A stretch of DNA of 64,000 nt from Kocuria sp. cx-455 (GTDB lineage Bacteria > Actinomycetota > Actinomycetes > Actinomycetales > Micrococcaceae). The position numbers were made by a program, and so were the translations under genes. The stretch covers positions 1-64,000 of the forward strand of contig NZ_JACXBS010000006.1 of the NCBI RefSeq assembly GCF_014698015.1. Direction: 5' to 3'. Shown in pieces: positions 52,039 to 60,978 of the stretch (the stretch's first letter is position 1; each line of letters opens with the position of its first letter). Below the pieces are notes generated by a model. That model did not search any database, was not told the DNA's origin, and saw only the letters and a program-made list of their open reading frames with translations.

Positions 52039-53658
52039 ATGCCCCATTCACAACAGACACTCATTACCTTCTCCGGCCTCACCGTCGCCTGGCCCGACGG
52101 CACCGAATGCTTCACCGACCTCTCGGGGTCCATTCCGCGGGGAGTTACCGGACTGATCGGAGACAACGGGAGCGGCAAATCCACGCTGCTGCGCGTCCTC
52201 ACGGGGCAGCTCGAACCCACCTCGGGGTCGCTGCGCCGGGAAGCCAGCACGGCGTACGTTCCGCAAAACATCACCGCGCACTCCGACTCCACCGTGGCCC
52301 AGCTTCTGGGCATCGACCACATCCTGACCAGTCTCCGCGCGATCGAGGCCGGCAGCGTGGCCGAGGCGGAGTACGACGTCGTCGGCGATGACTGGGACAT
52401 CGAGGAACGCGCGCGGGCAGAACTGGCCACGCGCGGACTGCCCACCGATGTGCGGCGGCGAGTTGCGGAGCTGTCCGGCGGCGAGATCGTGCGGGCGGCG
52501 CTGGCCGGGGCGGTGCTGCGGCAAGCGCAGCTGACCGTGCTGGATGAGCCCACCAATAATTTGGACGCCGCCGCGCGCGAGGATCTGTTCGCGACCGTGC
52601 GGGGTTGGCGGGAGTCGCTGTTGATCGTCAGCCATGACCGACAATTGCTGGAGCTCGTGGACCAGATCGTGGAACTGCGGGGCGGGCAGCTCACCGAGTT
52701 CGGCGGAACGTACAGCGAGTACGAGGCGTACCTGGCCGCCCAGCAGGAGGCGGCGCTGCGCGACGTCTCCCGGGCGGAGGCCGAGGCTAGAAAGCAGAAA
52801 CGTGAGTGCATCGAGGCGGAAACCACACTGAGCCACCGGGCGACCCGGGGCGAGAAGTTCAAGCGCGAGAAACGCAAACCCGGCATGGCCATGGGAAACG
52901 ATGCAAGATCCGCGCAGGTGCAGGCGGGCAAGTTGCGCGGTGTCCTGGCAGACCGGGAGAAAACGGCCACCGAGGCGGTCTCGGCGGCCCGAGATGCCGT
53001 TCGTGCAGACCGACACATCCGCATCCAATTACCCCGGACCGCCGTGGCCAACGGGACCAAGGTGCTCGAACTGGAACGGTCGCTCCCGAACGGTGAGACC
53101 GAACGGTTCGATATGGCCGGGCCGGAACGAGTGCGGCTGGCCGGGCGGAACGGTTCGGGGAAAACTACGTTGCTCGACAAGGTGGTGGGATGGCCCGTTG
53201 AGGTGCCTCCCGCTCGGGAGGAGGTGGCTGGCGCCAATCCGTGGGCGGTGCGCTACCGCTTGCCCGCCGTGGGCTACCTGCCGCAGCGGCTGACCGTGGA
53301 TCGCCCGGATCTCACGTTGGTGGAGGGGTTACGAGTGGGCAACCCCTCCGCGACCGAGCACGCGTGCCGTGAGACGCTGGCGCGATTCCTGTTCCGCGGT
53401 GCACAGGCCGGCAAGAGCATGGGCGAACTGTCCGGGGGTGAATTGCTGCGCTTCGAGCTCGCGCGGGTCCTGACTACTGACCCCGCACCCGGGCTGCTCA
53501 TCCTGGACGAACCCACGAACAACCTGGACCTGCGGTCGGTGGATCAACTGGTCGATGCGCTCACCGCATTCGAGGGTGCGCTGCTGGTGGTCAGTCATGA
53601 TGACAGCTTCATTGACCGGCTCGGGGTGACGGGGGTGTTGGAGTTGAGCCGGAGTTAG
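52039..53658 (+). CDS. ABC-F family ATPase (ribosome-associated)
   Basis: A 539-residue protein with two ABC domains and no transmembrane region: Walker [10 protein letters not shown] and GRNGSGKTT, signatures LSGGE twice, and LDEPTNNLD twice. The linker between (~250-330) is charged and helical ([27 protein letters not shown]), as in proteins that enter the ribosomal E site. Such proteins rescue stalled ribosomes or give resistance to ribosome-targeting antibiotics; which applies cannot be read here. AGGAG lies seven bases upstream of the chosen ATG. Confidence 0.88.
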   Translation: MPHSQQTLITFSGLTVAWPDGTECFTDLSGSIPRGVTGLIGDNGSGKSTLLRVLTGQLEPTSGSLRREASTAYVPQNITAHSDSTVAQLLGIDHILTSLRAIEAGSVAEAEYDVVGDDWDIEERARAELATRGLPTDVRRRVAELSGGEIVRAALAGAVLRQAQLTVLDEPTNNLDAAAREDLFATVRGWRESLLIVSHDRQLLELVDQIVELRGGQLTEFGGTYSEYEAYLAAQQEAALRDVSRAEAEARKQKRECIEAETTLSHRATRGEKFKREKRKPGMAMGNDARSAQVQAGKLRGVLADREKTATEAVSAARDAVRADRHIRIQLPRTAVANGTKVLELERSLPNGETERFDMAGPERVRLAGRNGSGKTTLLDKVVGWPVEVPPAREEVAGANPWAVRYRLPAVGYLPQRLTVDRPDLTLVEGLRVGNPSATEHACRETLARFLFRGAQAGKSMGELSGGELLRFELARVLTTDPAPGLLILDEPTNNLDLRSVDQLVDALTAFEGALLVVSHDDSFIDRLGVTGVLELSRS

Positions 53659-53695
53659 CGACCGATCAAGCCGTTCCACCATCCTCTGGCCGCTC

Positions 53696-53714
53696 TGGTA
53701 TCAGATTGATACCA
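53696..53714. promoter_or_regulatory. toxin-antitoxin operator palindrome
   Basis: TGGTATCA-GAT-TGATACCA, a perfect 8-bp-arm palindrome ending 7 bp before the antitoxin ATG. No ribosome site separates it from the start, so the transcript may be leaderless. A ribbon-helix-helix antitoxin would be expected to bind here. Confidence 0.65.
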
Positions 53715-53721
53715 TTTGTAC

Positions 53722-53925
53722 ATGGCAATGACATTGAGGCTTACTCCGGAAGATGAAAATATCCTGACTGAACTGGCGGCCCAGGAAGGCATCAGCCGCC
53801 AGGAGGCAACCGTGCGCGCCATCAGAGAAGCTGCGGCCCGTCGAGGACATGAATCGGCGGTTAAAGAGCTGTCTGCTGCAGCTAGGGAACGCTATGCAGA
53901 CCTTCTCGATCGATTGGGTCAATGA
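53722..53925 (+). CDS. ribbon-helix-helix antitoxin
   Basis: A 67-residue protein with a CopG-like ribbon-helix-helix N-terminus (MTLRLTPEDENILTELAAQEGISRQEATVRAI) and a charged helical tail (AVKELSAAARERYADLLDRL) that would wrap the toxin. An alternative ATG lies two codons downstream. Its stop overlaps the Doc toxin start (ATGA), the classic antitoxin-toxin order. Confidence 0.8.
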   Translation: MAMTLRLTPEDENILTELAAQEGISRQEATVRAIREAAARRGHESAVKELSAAARERYADLLDRLGQ

Positions 53926-54302
53926 CGACTTATTTGACCGGTGAAGACGCCCTCGTACTAGTCACTGATTTGCAGGTCGGGCCGATTCGCGATTTGGGAC
54001 TTCTGATTTCCACCGTCAGCCGGCCCGCAACCAGCCTGTGGGGGCGCGAAACCTATCCCGGCCTGGATCTCAAAGCGGCAGTGCTCTTGGAGTCTGTGGT
54101 GACAAATCATCCATTGGTCGACGGGAACAAAAGACTGGGATGGCTGTCAACCGTCGTGTTTTACGGTCTGAACAACGTAATCATCGAGGCACCCGACAAC
54201 GATGCATATGACATGGTCGTCGGCGTCGCCAGCGGTGCCGTTGGGCATCAAGAAGCTGCCAATCTCCTGGCCCGTTGGCACTTGCGCGCCGACAGTCCCT
54301 GA
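53922..54302 (+). CDS. doc: Doc-type toxin (Fic/DOC family)
   Basis: A 126-residue Fic-fold protein. The active-site loop reads HPLVDGNKR, with lysine where AMPylating Fic proteins have glycine-arginine; this is the Doc form known in phage P1 to phosphorylate EF-Tu and stop translation. The N-terminal helix and GLDLKAAVLLESVVTNHP fit the family (~125 residues). Co-translated with the RHH antitoxin. A second Fic-family gene of a different class lies at 34793. Confidence 0.87.
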   Translation: MTTYLTGEDALVLVTDLQVGPIRDLGLLISTVSRPATSLWGRETYPGLDLKAAVLLESVVTNHPLVDGNKRLGWLSTVVFYGLNNVIIEAPDNDAYDMVVGVASGAVGHQEAANLLARWHLRADSP

Positions 54303-54306
54303 AAAC

Positions 54307-54984
54307 TCACACCACCCACGGCAACACCAAGAGCATGCTCAGCGACCAAATGAGGTGGGCGATGATCGGCGGGGTCAGCGATTGGGTCCGCTCGCGCAAC
54401 ACCGCAACCATCACACCCATGGCGGCGGCCGCGAAGGCCAGGAGCGGCACACCGGCCAAGGCGGTGACGGCGGTGTACAGCACCGTGGTCACCACGATCC
54501 GGTACCCCGGCTTCAGAATTCTCCACAGCGCAGCCCTGTAGAACATCTCCTCCGCGACACCGTTGACCGCGGTGATGAGCAGAACCAACGCCAGACTGCC
54601 CACACGGGCGTGGTCCAGGAGTTCGTCCACGGGATCGCGGAGAAATGGAACGTATCGCACGAGGAAGGCACCCGCGAAGAACAGCAGGGCTAAGAGCACC
54701 CCGCCCACCACGGCGTCGCGAATTCCACGCCGGGAGGCATGCCATCGAAACCTGCTGCCCACCATCCGGACCGCCACGGAACTACCCACCATGTAGATGA
54801 CGGCCAGGATGAACGTGGCCGGATAAAACCAAAAGTCCCCCGCCTGGATGCGCAGGGACCACGCAAGGACGGCCCCCGCCAACACCCCCGTGGCGATGAC
54901 GGCCCTGCGAGAAGCCCCTCCGGGCAGTACCGGAAGGTCATCGGCGGAGACTGCTTTTGAATCCCTCACGGTGTTGCCTTTCAC
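54307..54984 (-). CDS. CPBP family intramembrane protease (Abi/CAAX-like)
   Basis: A 225-residue protein with about six to seven hydrophobic segments. The CPBP catalytic motif EExxxR is seen as AEEMFYR near residue 147, followed by a histidine in IIAHLIWS near the C-terminus. Converges with the Doc gene. Members process prenylated or secreted peptides, or act in bacteriocin immunity; no such partner is visible nearby. Confidence 0.85.
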   Translation of the reverse strand: MKGNTVRDSKAVSADDLPVLPGGASRRAVIATGVLAGAVLAWSLRIQAGDFWFYPATFILAVIYMVGSSVAVRMVGSRFRWHASRRGIRDAVVGGVLLALLFFAGAFLVRYVPFLRDPVDELLDHARVGSLALVLLITAVNGVAEEMFYRAALWRILKPGYRIVVTTVLYTAVTALAGVPLLAFAAAAMGVMVAVLRERTQSLTPPIIAHLIWSLSMLLVLPWVV

Positions 54985-55033
54985 AAGGGTTATGGTCGGG
55001 TCTCTGTGGTGCCGGACCGCGGGAGATCGAGCG

Positions 55034-56491
55034 TCAGTCCCGGCGCGGGTTCAAGGCCCGAATGGTCCCTGTGAGCACCGCGGCGAACGCGGTCCACCCG
55101 GCGTACGGTGCGAGTACCACTGCCTTTTCCTTGGACACCTTGCCAGATCTGCGCACCAGGTCCGCCGTGCTCGCGGCCAGCGCTATTGATTCTACGGCGG
55201 CGGGGCCCAGCTTCTGGCGGTCGAAGAACAAAAAGCTCCACCCGGCATTGAGCACCAGGTTGGTTGCGAGCGCAGCAATGTAGCCGCGTTGTTCCTTGGT
55301 GCGGCCTTTCTCACCCAGATCCGCAATCGACAGGGAGCCGATCGCGGCGATATCCGCGTAGAGGGCCGTCCAGGCGACGGGGAACAACCAGGCGGGTGGC
55401 TGGAAGGCGGGTTTCTTCAGGGTCTTGTACCAGGTGGAGTTCGGTTTGGTCGCCAGCGAACCGACGACGGCGGTCGCGGTCACGCCCGCGCTGGTCGCCC
55501 AGAAAATCTTGTTCCACCGGGTGGTGTCCAGGTTCTTGACCGCGGTGCGCACCGCGTCCTGGAACGAGGTGTAACCACCCGGCGGCGGACCGACGTAATC
55601 GTCCAGGTCGCGCTCGCGCACCACGGTGTCGTGCTGAAGGCTCCCGATGAGCGGGCGCACCAGAGTCGACTTCACCGGAGTGACCAAACCGATCCAGTAC
55701 GCGGCCAGTTCCGCGGTGGTCACCGGCGCCGTGAGGAAGAAACGCGGGATCTTGTTCAGCGCACTCGCGTACTCCTTGAGCATGTCCGCGTATTGGAGGG
55801 GTTCGGGCCCGCCCACGTCGAAGGTGCGGTTCACGTCCTCCGGCAGGTCCGCGGCCCCCACCAGGTAGTGCATCACGTCCGCCACGGCAATGGGGTGGAT
55901 GTGGTTGCGCACCCACTTGGGGGCAATGGCACCGGGAAGCCGCTCGGACAGGTGCCGGATCATGGTGAAGGACGAGGAGCCGTCCCCGATCACCACACCG
56001 GTTTGCAGTGCCGCGGTGGGGACACCGGAGTTCATGAGCACCTTGCCCACTTCCACGCGGGAACGCAGGTGGTCGGAGAGGTCTTCCGTGGCGGTGTCCG
56101 CGGGGTGGAGTCCTCCGAGGTAGACGATCCTCTTCACGTGCGCGTTGCGTGCGGCCGTGGCAAAGGTGTCCGCCATGGACTTTTCTTCTTCCACGAAGTT
56201 CTTGGTGGTTCCCATGGAGTGCAGCAGGTACCAGGCGACCTCGACATCCTCCATGGCTCGGGCGATGTCCTGGGCGTCCGAGGCGTCACCCTCAATGACT
56301 TCCGCCTCACCGGGTCCGGCCTTCCGGCCGTCAGCCACCACGCGATCGCCCCAGGACAGGTGACGGACCTTGTCCGCGCTGCGGCTGAGGAGGCGCACCC
56401 GCCAACCCTGATCCAGCAGTTTCTGGGCCACGTTGCCGCCGATGTATCCGGTGGCACCGGTGACCAGTGCCAAACGTGTGGTGTCGCTCAT
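55034..56491 (-). CDS. NAD(P)-binding epimerase-like / TspO fusion protein
   Basis: A 485-residue fusion. Residues ~5-310 are an atypical SDR/NmrA-like NAD(P)-binding domain (ALVTGATGYIGGNVAQKLL, AWYLLHSMGTT, HIHPIAVADVMHYLVGA, TFDVGGPEPL). Residues ~325-485 are a five-helix TspO/MBR domain with the tryptophan-rich signature STWYKTLKKPAFQPPAWLF and NAGWSFLFFD. TspO proteins bind porphyrins and sense oxygen or light; the fusion suggests membrane-coupled redox chemistry on a tetrapyrrole or isoprenoid (inference). No frameshift: the two domains share one continuous frame. Confidence 0.85.
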   Translation of the reverse strand: MSDTTRLALVTGATGYIGGNVAQKLLDQGWRVRLLSRSADKVRHLSWGDRVVADGRKAGPGEAEVIEGDASDAQDIARAMEDVEVAWYLLHSMGTTKNFVEEEKSMADTFATAARNAHVKRIVYLGGLHPADTATEDLSDHLRSRVEVGKVLMNSGVPTAALQTGVVIGDGSSSFTMIRHLSERLPGAIAPKWVRNHIHPIAVADVMHYLVGAADLPEDVNRTFDVGGPEPLQYADMLKEYASALNKIPRFFLTAPVTTAELAAYWIGLVTPVKSTLVRPLIGSLQHDTVVRERDLDDYVGPPPGGYTSFQDAVRTAVKNLDTTRWNKIFWATSAGVTATAVVGSLATKPNSTWYKTLKKPAFQPPAWLFPVAWTALYADIAAIGSLSIADLGEKGRTKEQRGYIAALATNLVLNAGWSFLFFDRQKLGPAAVESIALAASTADLVRRSGKVSKEKAVVLAPYAGWTAFAAVLTGTIRALNPRRD

Positions 56492-56652
56492 GTTGCAGCT
56501 CCTGACAGTGGCGGCGCCTCAATGGCGGGCGGCACGGGTGGTTTTTAAGTCACTGTACGCGGAGCGAATCCGCGGCGCCGGGAAGGGGACGGGTCTGAAA
56601 CCGTGCATATCCCATGCGTGCGGTCCACGCGGCGGCCACCTATGGTTGTGTC

Positions 56653-57999
56653 ATGAATCATGCCGCCGGTTCGTCACCCACCCGCTCTCCGTCTCTGGCC
56701 CGCACCGTCACCACCGGCGGGTTGTTCCTGTTCATCCTCGGAGACGTGCTCGGGGCGGGCGTCTACGTCCTGGCCGGGGAGATCGCCAAGATCTCCGGGG
56801 GTGCCTTGTGGGTGCCCCTGCTGGTCGCACTGCTGCTGGCCCTGCTGACCGCCGGTTCGTACGCCGAGCTCGCCACCAAGTACCCCAAGGCCGGGGGGTC
56901 CTCGCACTACGCGACCCGCGCCTTCGGACCGTTCGTCGGGTTCCTGGTGGGCTTCTGCATGCTGTCCGCGGGCATCGTCTCCGTTGGTGCGCTGTCGCTC
57001 GGTTTCGCCGGGGACTACCTGGCCGTGTTCGTCCAACTGCCCACGATCCTGGTGGTGGTGCTGTTCCTGGGATTGCTGGCGGCCCTGAATGCCCGCGGCA
57101 TCTCCGAGTCGCTCGGTGCCAACCGCGTGGCGACGATTATCGAGGTGTCCGGGTTGTTGCTGGTGATCGTCCTTGGTGCCCTGGTGGTGATCCGAGGGGA
57201 GGCAGACCTGGGGCGGCTCACGGAGCTCGGCACCCCCGAGAACGGGCCGATCGCCGCGGTACTGGCCGGCAGCGTTCTCGCCTTCTACTCGTACGCGGGG
57301 TTCGAGACCAGCGCCAATCTCGCCGAGGAGACCAAGGACCCGGCTCGCTCCTACCCGCGCGCCCTGTTCGGTGCGCTGATCGTCGCCGGTGCCATTTACG
57401 CCCTGGTGGGGGCGGCCGCATCGGCGGTGGTGCCCACCGAGGAGCTCGCCGGGTCCAGCGCCCCTCTGGCCCAGGTGATCTCCGCGGCCGGGATCGTCCC
57501 GCCGATCGTGTTCAGCGCCATCGCGCTGGTCGCCGTGGCCAACGGCGCCCTGCTCACCGGGATCATGTCCTCGCGACTCGCCTACGGAATGGCGGCCGAC
57601 GGGCTGCTGCCCTCCGCCCTCACCCGTCTGTTGCCGCGCCGCCGCACTCCCTGGGTCGCGATCGTGGCCACCACCGCCCTGTCGGTGCTGCTGGCGCTGA
57701 CCGGCACCATCGAAGTGCTGGCCGGGGCCATGGTCCTTCTGCTGTTGATCGTGTTCCTCGCGGTCAATGCCTCGGTGCTGATGCTGCGCCGGGATCGAGC
57801 GGAACACCGCCACTTCCGCGTACCCGTCTTCCTGCCCATCGGCGGGATCGTCTCGTGCCTGCTGCTGATGACACAGGTCGAGGGCGAAGTCTGGCGGCGT
57901 GGCCTGCCGTTCCTGGCGGTTGCGCTCGTCCTCGCCGGGATCGCGGTGTGGCGCCGGAGGGCGAACCGACAGAAGTCCGCCGTGGCCACCGACAACTGA
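56653..57999 (+). CDS. APC family amino acid permease
   Basis: A 448-residue membrane protein with 12 hydrophobic segments. Helix 1 ILGDVLGAGVYVLAGEIAK, then AELATKYPKAGGSSHYATRAFG, FYSYAGFETSANLAEETKDPAR and GIMSSRLAYGMAADGLLP are APC superfamily landmarks. The ATG at 56653 (MNHAAGSS) is preferred to one 39 bp upstream on length grounds; neither has a strong ribosome site. Lies just upstream of an Lrp-type regulator (convergent). Substrate unknown. Confidence 0.85.
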   Translation: MNHAAGSSPTRSPSLARTVTTGGLFLFILGDVLGAGVYVLAGEIAKISGGALWVPLLVALLLALLTAGSYAELATKYPKAGGSSHYATRAFGPFVGFLVGFCMLSAGIVSVGALSLGFAGDYLAVFVQLPTILVVVLFLGLLAALNARGISESLGANRVATIIEVSGLLLVIVLGALVVIRGEADLGRLTELGTPENGPIAAVLAGSVLAFYSYAGFETSANLAEETKDPARSYPRALFGALIVAGAIYALVGAAASAVVPTEELAGSSAPLAQVISAAGIVPPIVFSAIALVAVANGALLTGIMSSRLAYGMAADGLLPSALTRLLPRRRTPWVAIVATTALSVLLALTGTIEVLAGAMVLLLLIVFLAVNASVLMLRRDRAEHRHFRVPVFLPIGGIVSCLLLMTQVEGEVWRRGLPFLAVALVLAGIAVWRRRANRQKSAVATDN

Positions 58000-58047
58000 G
58001 CGCCCCCGCGCTGGCCGGGAGTTCCGCGGCCCCGGCTCCTTCGCGGC

Positions 58048-58503
58048 TCACCCCCGCGCATCCACGTCCTCGAAAATCAAGAAGGTCTGGGTGTCCACCA
58101 CCTCGGGCATGGGTTGGATCATCTCGAAAATCACGTCGCGCAGTTCCGTGGTGCTACTGGCCCGCACCAGCAACATCACGTCGAACGTGCCACCCACCAA
58201 CGCCACGTGCTGCACCTGAGAAATTTGCCGCAGCTTGGCGCACAGGGACGGCCACGTGTTTTGCTTCAGCCGCACGGTCACGTACGCGGACGCGTCCAGT
58301 CCCGCCCGCACCGGATCGATCACCGCCGTGTACCGCAGAATCACGCCCTGATCGTGGAGCTTCTTGATCCTTTCGTAGGCGTGCGCACGCGAAATATGCA
58401 CCCTGCTCGCCAGCGCCGTCACCGACTGCCGCGCGTCGCGCGTCAATTCGTCCAGGATCCGCCGATCCGTATCGTCCAGATCCGCTCGCCGCTTCTCCGC
58501 CAT
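58048..58503 (-). CDS. Lrp/AsnC family regulator, probable regulator of the bkd operon
   Basis: A 151-residue regulator: AsnC HTH at the N-terminus (LDDTDRRILDELTRDARQSVTALASRVHISRAHAYERIKKL) and the ligand-binding RAM domain (HVALVGGTFDVMLLVRASS). GAGG lies six bases upstream of the ATG; the open frame continues upstream as Cys/Arg-rich sequence of no homology. It is divergent from the branched-chain 2-oxoacid dehydrogenase operon and homologous to BkdR-type activators, so control by branched-chain amino acids is likely (inference). Confidence 0.88.
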   Translation of the reverse strand: MAEKRRADLDDTDRRILDELTRDARQSVTALASRVHISRAHAYERIKKLHDQGVILRYTAVIDPVRAGLDASAYVTVRLKQNTWPSLCAKLRQISQVQHVALVGGTFDVMLLVRASSTTELRDVIFEMIQPMPEVVDTQTFLIFEDVDARG

Positions 58504-58765
58504 CTCGTTCCTCGTTCTCCGCTCACTTCGCCGACGACGCCGCCCGCCGCCGCCACAGCCACCCCACCCGCAAGCCGAGGGCCGACAGGGACAGTGAACC
58601 ATCCGACAAACCGTCATGACGCACATCACATCAGATCATATTGTCCACGATGAGCGGCAGGAGCGCACTTTCGTCCAGTGCATCCCGGAATCGTCGAGAC
58701 AACAGGCCACCAGTTCCCATACTTGGATCACGAAACGTCTGAACCAACCATGGAAGGGGTCGGCC
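58504..58765. promoter_or_regulatory. divergent promoter region of the Lrp-type regulator and bkd operon
   Basis: 262 bases between divergent genes. A 10-bp perfect palindrome CGTCATGACG (58612-58621) lies near the middle, followed by an AT-richer ATCATATTG that could hold a -10 for the plus-strand operon. The site would suit the Lrp-type regulator, but support is weak. Confidence 0.35.
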
Positions 58766-59965
58766 ATGAGCGAGCCCACTTCACCCGGCGGCGATCCCGC
58801 CCCCGAGAACGCCACTCCCGTGATCCCCGCGGTGGAGGCGTCCAAGAACTTCGGCATCACCCCGGAGGCCTACATGCTTCCGGCGACCAACGAGATCCAG
58901 CTGCTGACCCCGGACGGGCAACCCGTTCCGGACAGTGAACAGGGTCCCGAACCGGGACACGAATACCCCATGCCCGCCACCGAGCAGTTGCTCGAGGCGT
59001 ACGAGAAGCTCGTGGTGGGCAGGCGCATCAATGACCAGAACATGGCGCTGGTCCGCCAGGGCCGCATGGCCGTCTACCCGTCCAGTCACGGCCAGGAAGC
59101 CTGCCAGGTCGCGGCGGCCATGTGCCTGGGTGACAACGACTGGCTGTTCCCCACCTACCGTGATTCCGTGGCCGTGATGTCCCGCGGTGTGGACCCGCTC
59201 GAGGTCATGAGCACGTTCCGCGGTGACTGGCACGGCGGCTTTGACCCCCGCGAGTACAAGGTCAGCATTCAAGCGACCCCGCTCACCACGCAGCTGCTGC
59301 ACGCGGTGGGCGTGGCCCACGCGGCCAAGCTGCGCGGCGAGGACACCGTCACGCTGGCCATGTGCGGTGACGGCGCCACCTCCGAGGGCGATTTCCACGA
59401 GGCCCTCAACTTCGCCGCGGTGTTCCAACTGCCGGTGCTGTTCCTGGTGCAGAACAACGGCTACGCAATCTCCGTGCCGCTGTCCTCCCAGACTCACGCT
59501 CCCACCCTGGCGCACAAGGCGGTCGGCTACGGCATGGCCGGCGAGCGCGTGGACGGCAACGACCTGGCGGCCCTACTGTCCGTGCTGGGCCGTGGCGTGG
59601 AGCTGTGCCGGCAGGGCAAGGGCCCGCTGCTGGTCGAGGCCATGACCTATCGCATGCAAGCGCACACCAATGCGGATGACGACACCCGGTACCGCGAGCG
59701 CGACGAGGTCTCCGAATGGGTGGCCAAGGATCCGATCACGCGCATGCAGCGCTACCTCACGGATCAGGAGGCCCTGGGCGACGCCGCCTCGGAGCGGATC
59801 TCCGCACACGCCGAGGATATGGCCAAGCGCCTGCGCGAAGCCATGGCCACTAAACCGGAACTGGATCCCCAGGACCTGTTCCGTCACGTGTACAGCGAAC
59901 CCACCCCTCAGTTGCGCGAGCAGGCCGACCTGCTGGCCGACGAACTGTCCCGAGAGGTGGCATGA
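58766..59965 (+). CDS. bkdA: branched-chain 2-oxoacid dehydrogenase E1 alpha subunit
   Basis: A 399-residue thiamine-diphosphate enzyme subunit. The TPP motif GDGATSEGDFHEALNFAAVFQLPVLF...NNGYAIS (GDG...NN) is intact, and the phosphorylation-loop-like region THTNADDDTRYR (here AHTNADDDTRYR) is typical of BCKDH/PDH E1 alpha. AAGGGG lies eight bases upstream. Operon with E1 beta and E2; E3 (lipoamide dehydrogenase) must be elsewhere. Divergent Lrp regulator favours branched-chain 2-oxoacids over pyruvate. Confidence 0.9.
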   Translation: MSEPTSPGGDPAPENATPVIPAVEASKNFGITPEAYMLPATNEIQLLTPDGQPVPDSEQGPEPGHEYPMPATEQLLEAYEKLVVGRRINDQNMALVRQGRMAVYPSSHGQEACQVAAAMCLGDNDWLFPTYRDSVAVMSRGVDPLEVMSTFRGDWHGGFDPREYKVSIQATPLTTQLLHAVGVAHAAKLRGEDTVTLAMCGDGATSEGDFHEALNFAAVFQLPVLFLVQNNGYAISVPLSSQTHAPTLAHKAVGYGMAGERVDGNDLAALLSVLGRGVELCRQGKGPLLVEAMTYRMQAHTNADDDTRYRERDEVSEWVAKDPITRMQRYLTDQEALGDAASERISAHAEDMAKRLREAMATKPELDPQDLFRHVYSEPTPQLREQADLLADELSREVA

Positions 59966-60975
59966 TGAGCGTTTCGAAAATCAGCTTTGCCAAGGCGCTG
60001 AACACCGCTCTCGCGGACGCCCTGGAAGCCGATCCGAGCGTGTTGGTCTTCGGTGAGGACGTGGGCACCCTGGGTGGCGTCTTCCGCATCACCGATGGTT
60101 TAACCGCCACGTTCGGTCGTGAGCGGTGCTTCGACACTCCCCTGGCGGAGTCCGGGATCATCGGCACCGCCGTGGGCATGGCCATGAACGGCATGCGCCC
60201 GGTGGTCGAGATGCAGTTCGACGCCTTTGCCTACCCCGCGTTCGAGCAGATCGCCTCGCACGTGGCCAAGATGCACAACCGCACCCGCGGGAAACTGGGC
60301 ATGCAGCTGGTCATCCGCATCCCCTACGGCGGCGGCGTGGGCGGTGTGGAGCACCACTGTGATTCCTCGGAGTCCTACTACGCCCACACCCCGGGTTTGA
60401 AGGTCTTCACACCGGCCTCCGTCACGGACGCCTACCTGATGTTGCGCGAGGCCATCGACTCCCCGGACCCGGTGGTGTTCTTCGAACCCAAGCGCCTGTA
60501 CTGGTCCACCGCGCAGATCGACCTGGACGAGCTGCGCGAGCAGTACGCGAACGGGACCGCTGCGAAACGTGAGGGGCACGCCGTCGTCGCCCGGGAAGGC
60601 ACGGACGCAACCCTCATCAGTTACGGCCCGTCCGTCCCCGTGTGCTTGTCCGCGGCGGAAGAAGCCGCACGGGACGGTGTGAGCGTGGAGGTCATCGACC
60701 TGGGCACCATTGTTCCCTACGACGATGAAACGGTCGCCGCCTCCGTGCGCAAGACCGGCCGCGCCGTAGTGGTTGCCGAGGCGCAGGGGTTCGCGTCCGT
60801 GGCCTCGGAGATCGTGGCGCGCACCCAGCAGCGCTGCTTCCATTCGCTGGCCGCGCCGGTGCTGCGGGTGACGGGATTCGACATCCCCTACCCCTCGCCG
60901 GCCTTCGAGCACCATCACATTCCCAGTGTCGAGCGGATTCTCGACACCCTGGACGAACTGCAGTGGGAGGACTGA
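59962..60975 (+). CDS. bkdB: branched-chain 2-oxoacid dehydrogenase E1 beta subunit
   Basis: A 337-residue transketolase-like subunit: VFGEDVGTLGGVFR, DTPLAESGIIGTAVGMAMNG, RPVVEMQFDAFAYPAFEQI, RIPYGGGVGGVEHHCDSSES, and VVVAEAQGFASVASEI. The ATG (with a second ATG directly after) overlaps the E1 alpha stop. Forms the alpha2beta2 E1 with the previous gene product. Confidence 0.92.
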   Translation: MMSVSKISFAKALNTALADALEADPSVLVFGEDVGTLGGVFRITDGLTATFGRERCFDTPLAESGIIGTAVGMAMNGMRPVVEMQFDAFAYPAFEQIASHVAKMHNRTRGKLGMQLVIRIPYGGGVGGVEHHCDSSESYYAHTPGLKVFTPASVTDAYLMLREAIDSPDPVVFFEPKRLYWSTAQIDLDELREQYANGTAAKREGHAVVAREGTDATLISYGPSVPVCLSAAEEAARDGVSVEVIDLGTIVPYDDETVAASVRKTGRAVVVAEAQGFASVASEIVARTQQRCFHSLAAPVLRVTGFDIPYPSPAFEHHHIPSVERILDTLDELQWED

Positions 60976-60978
60976 CCC

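Noticed and set aside
56674-57813. 379-residue minus-strand ORF antisense to the APC permease
   Set aside because: Again the Gln/Asp/Gly-rich complement of a membrane protein; no motif or ribosome site.
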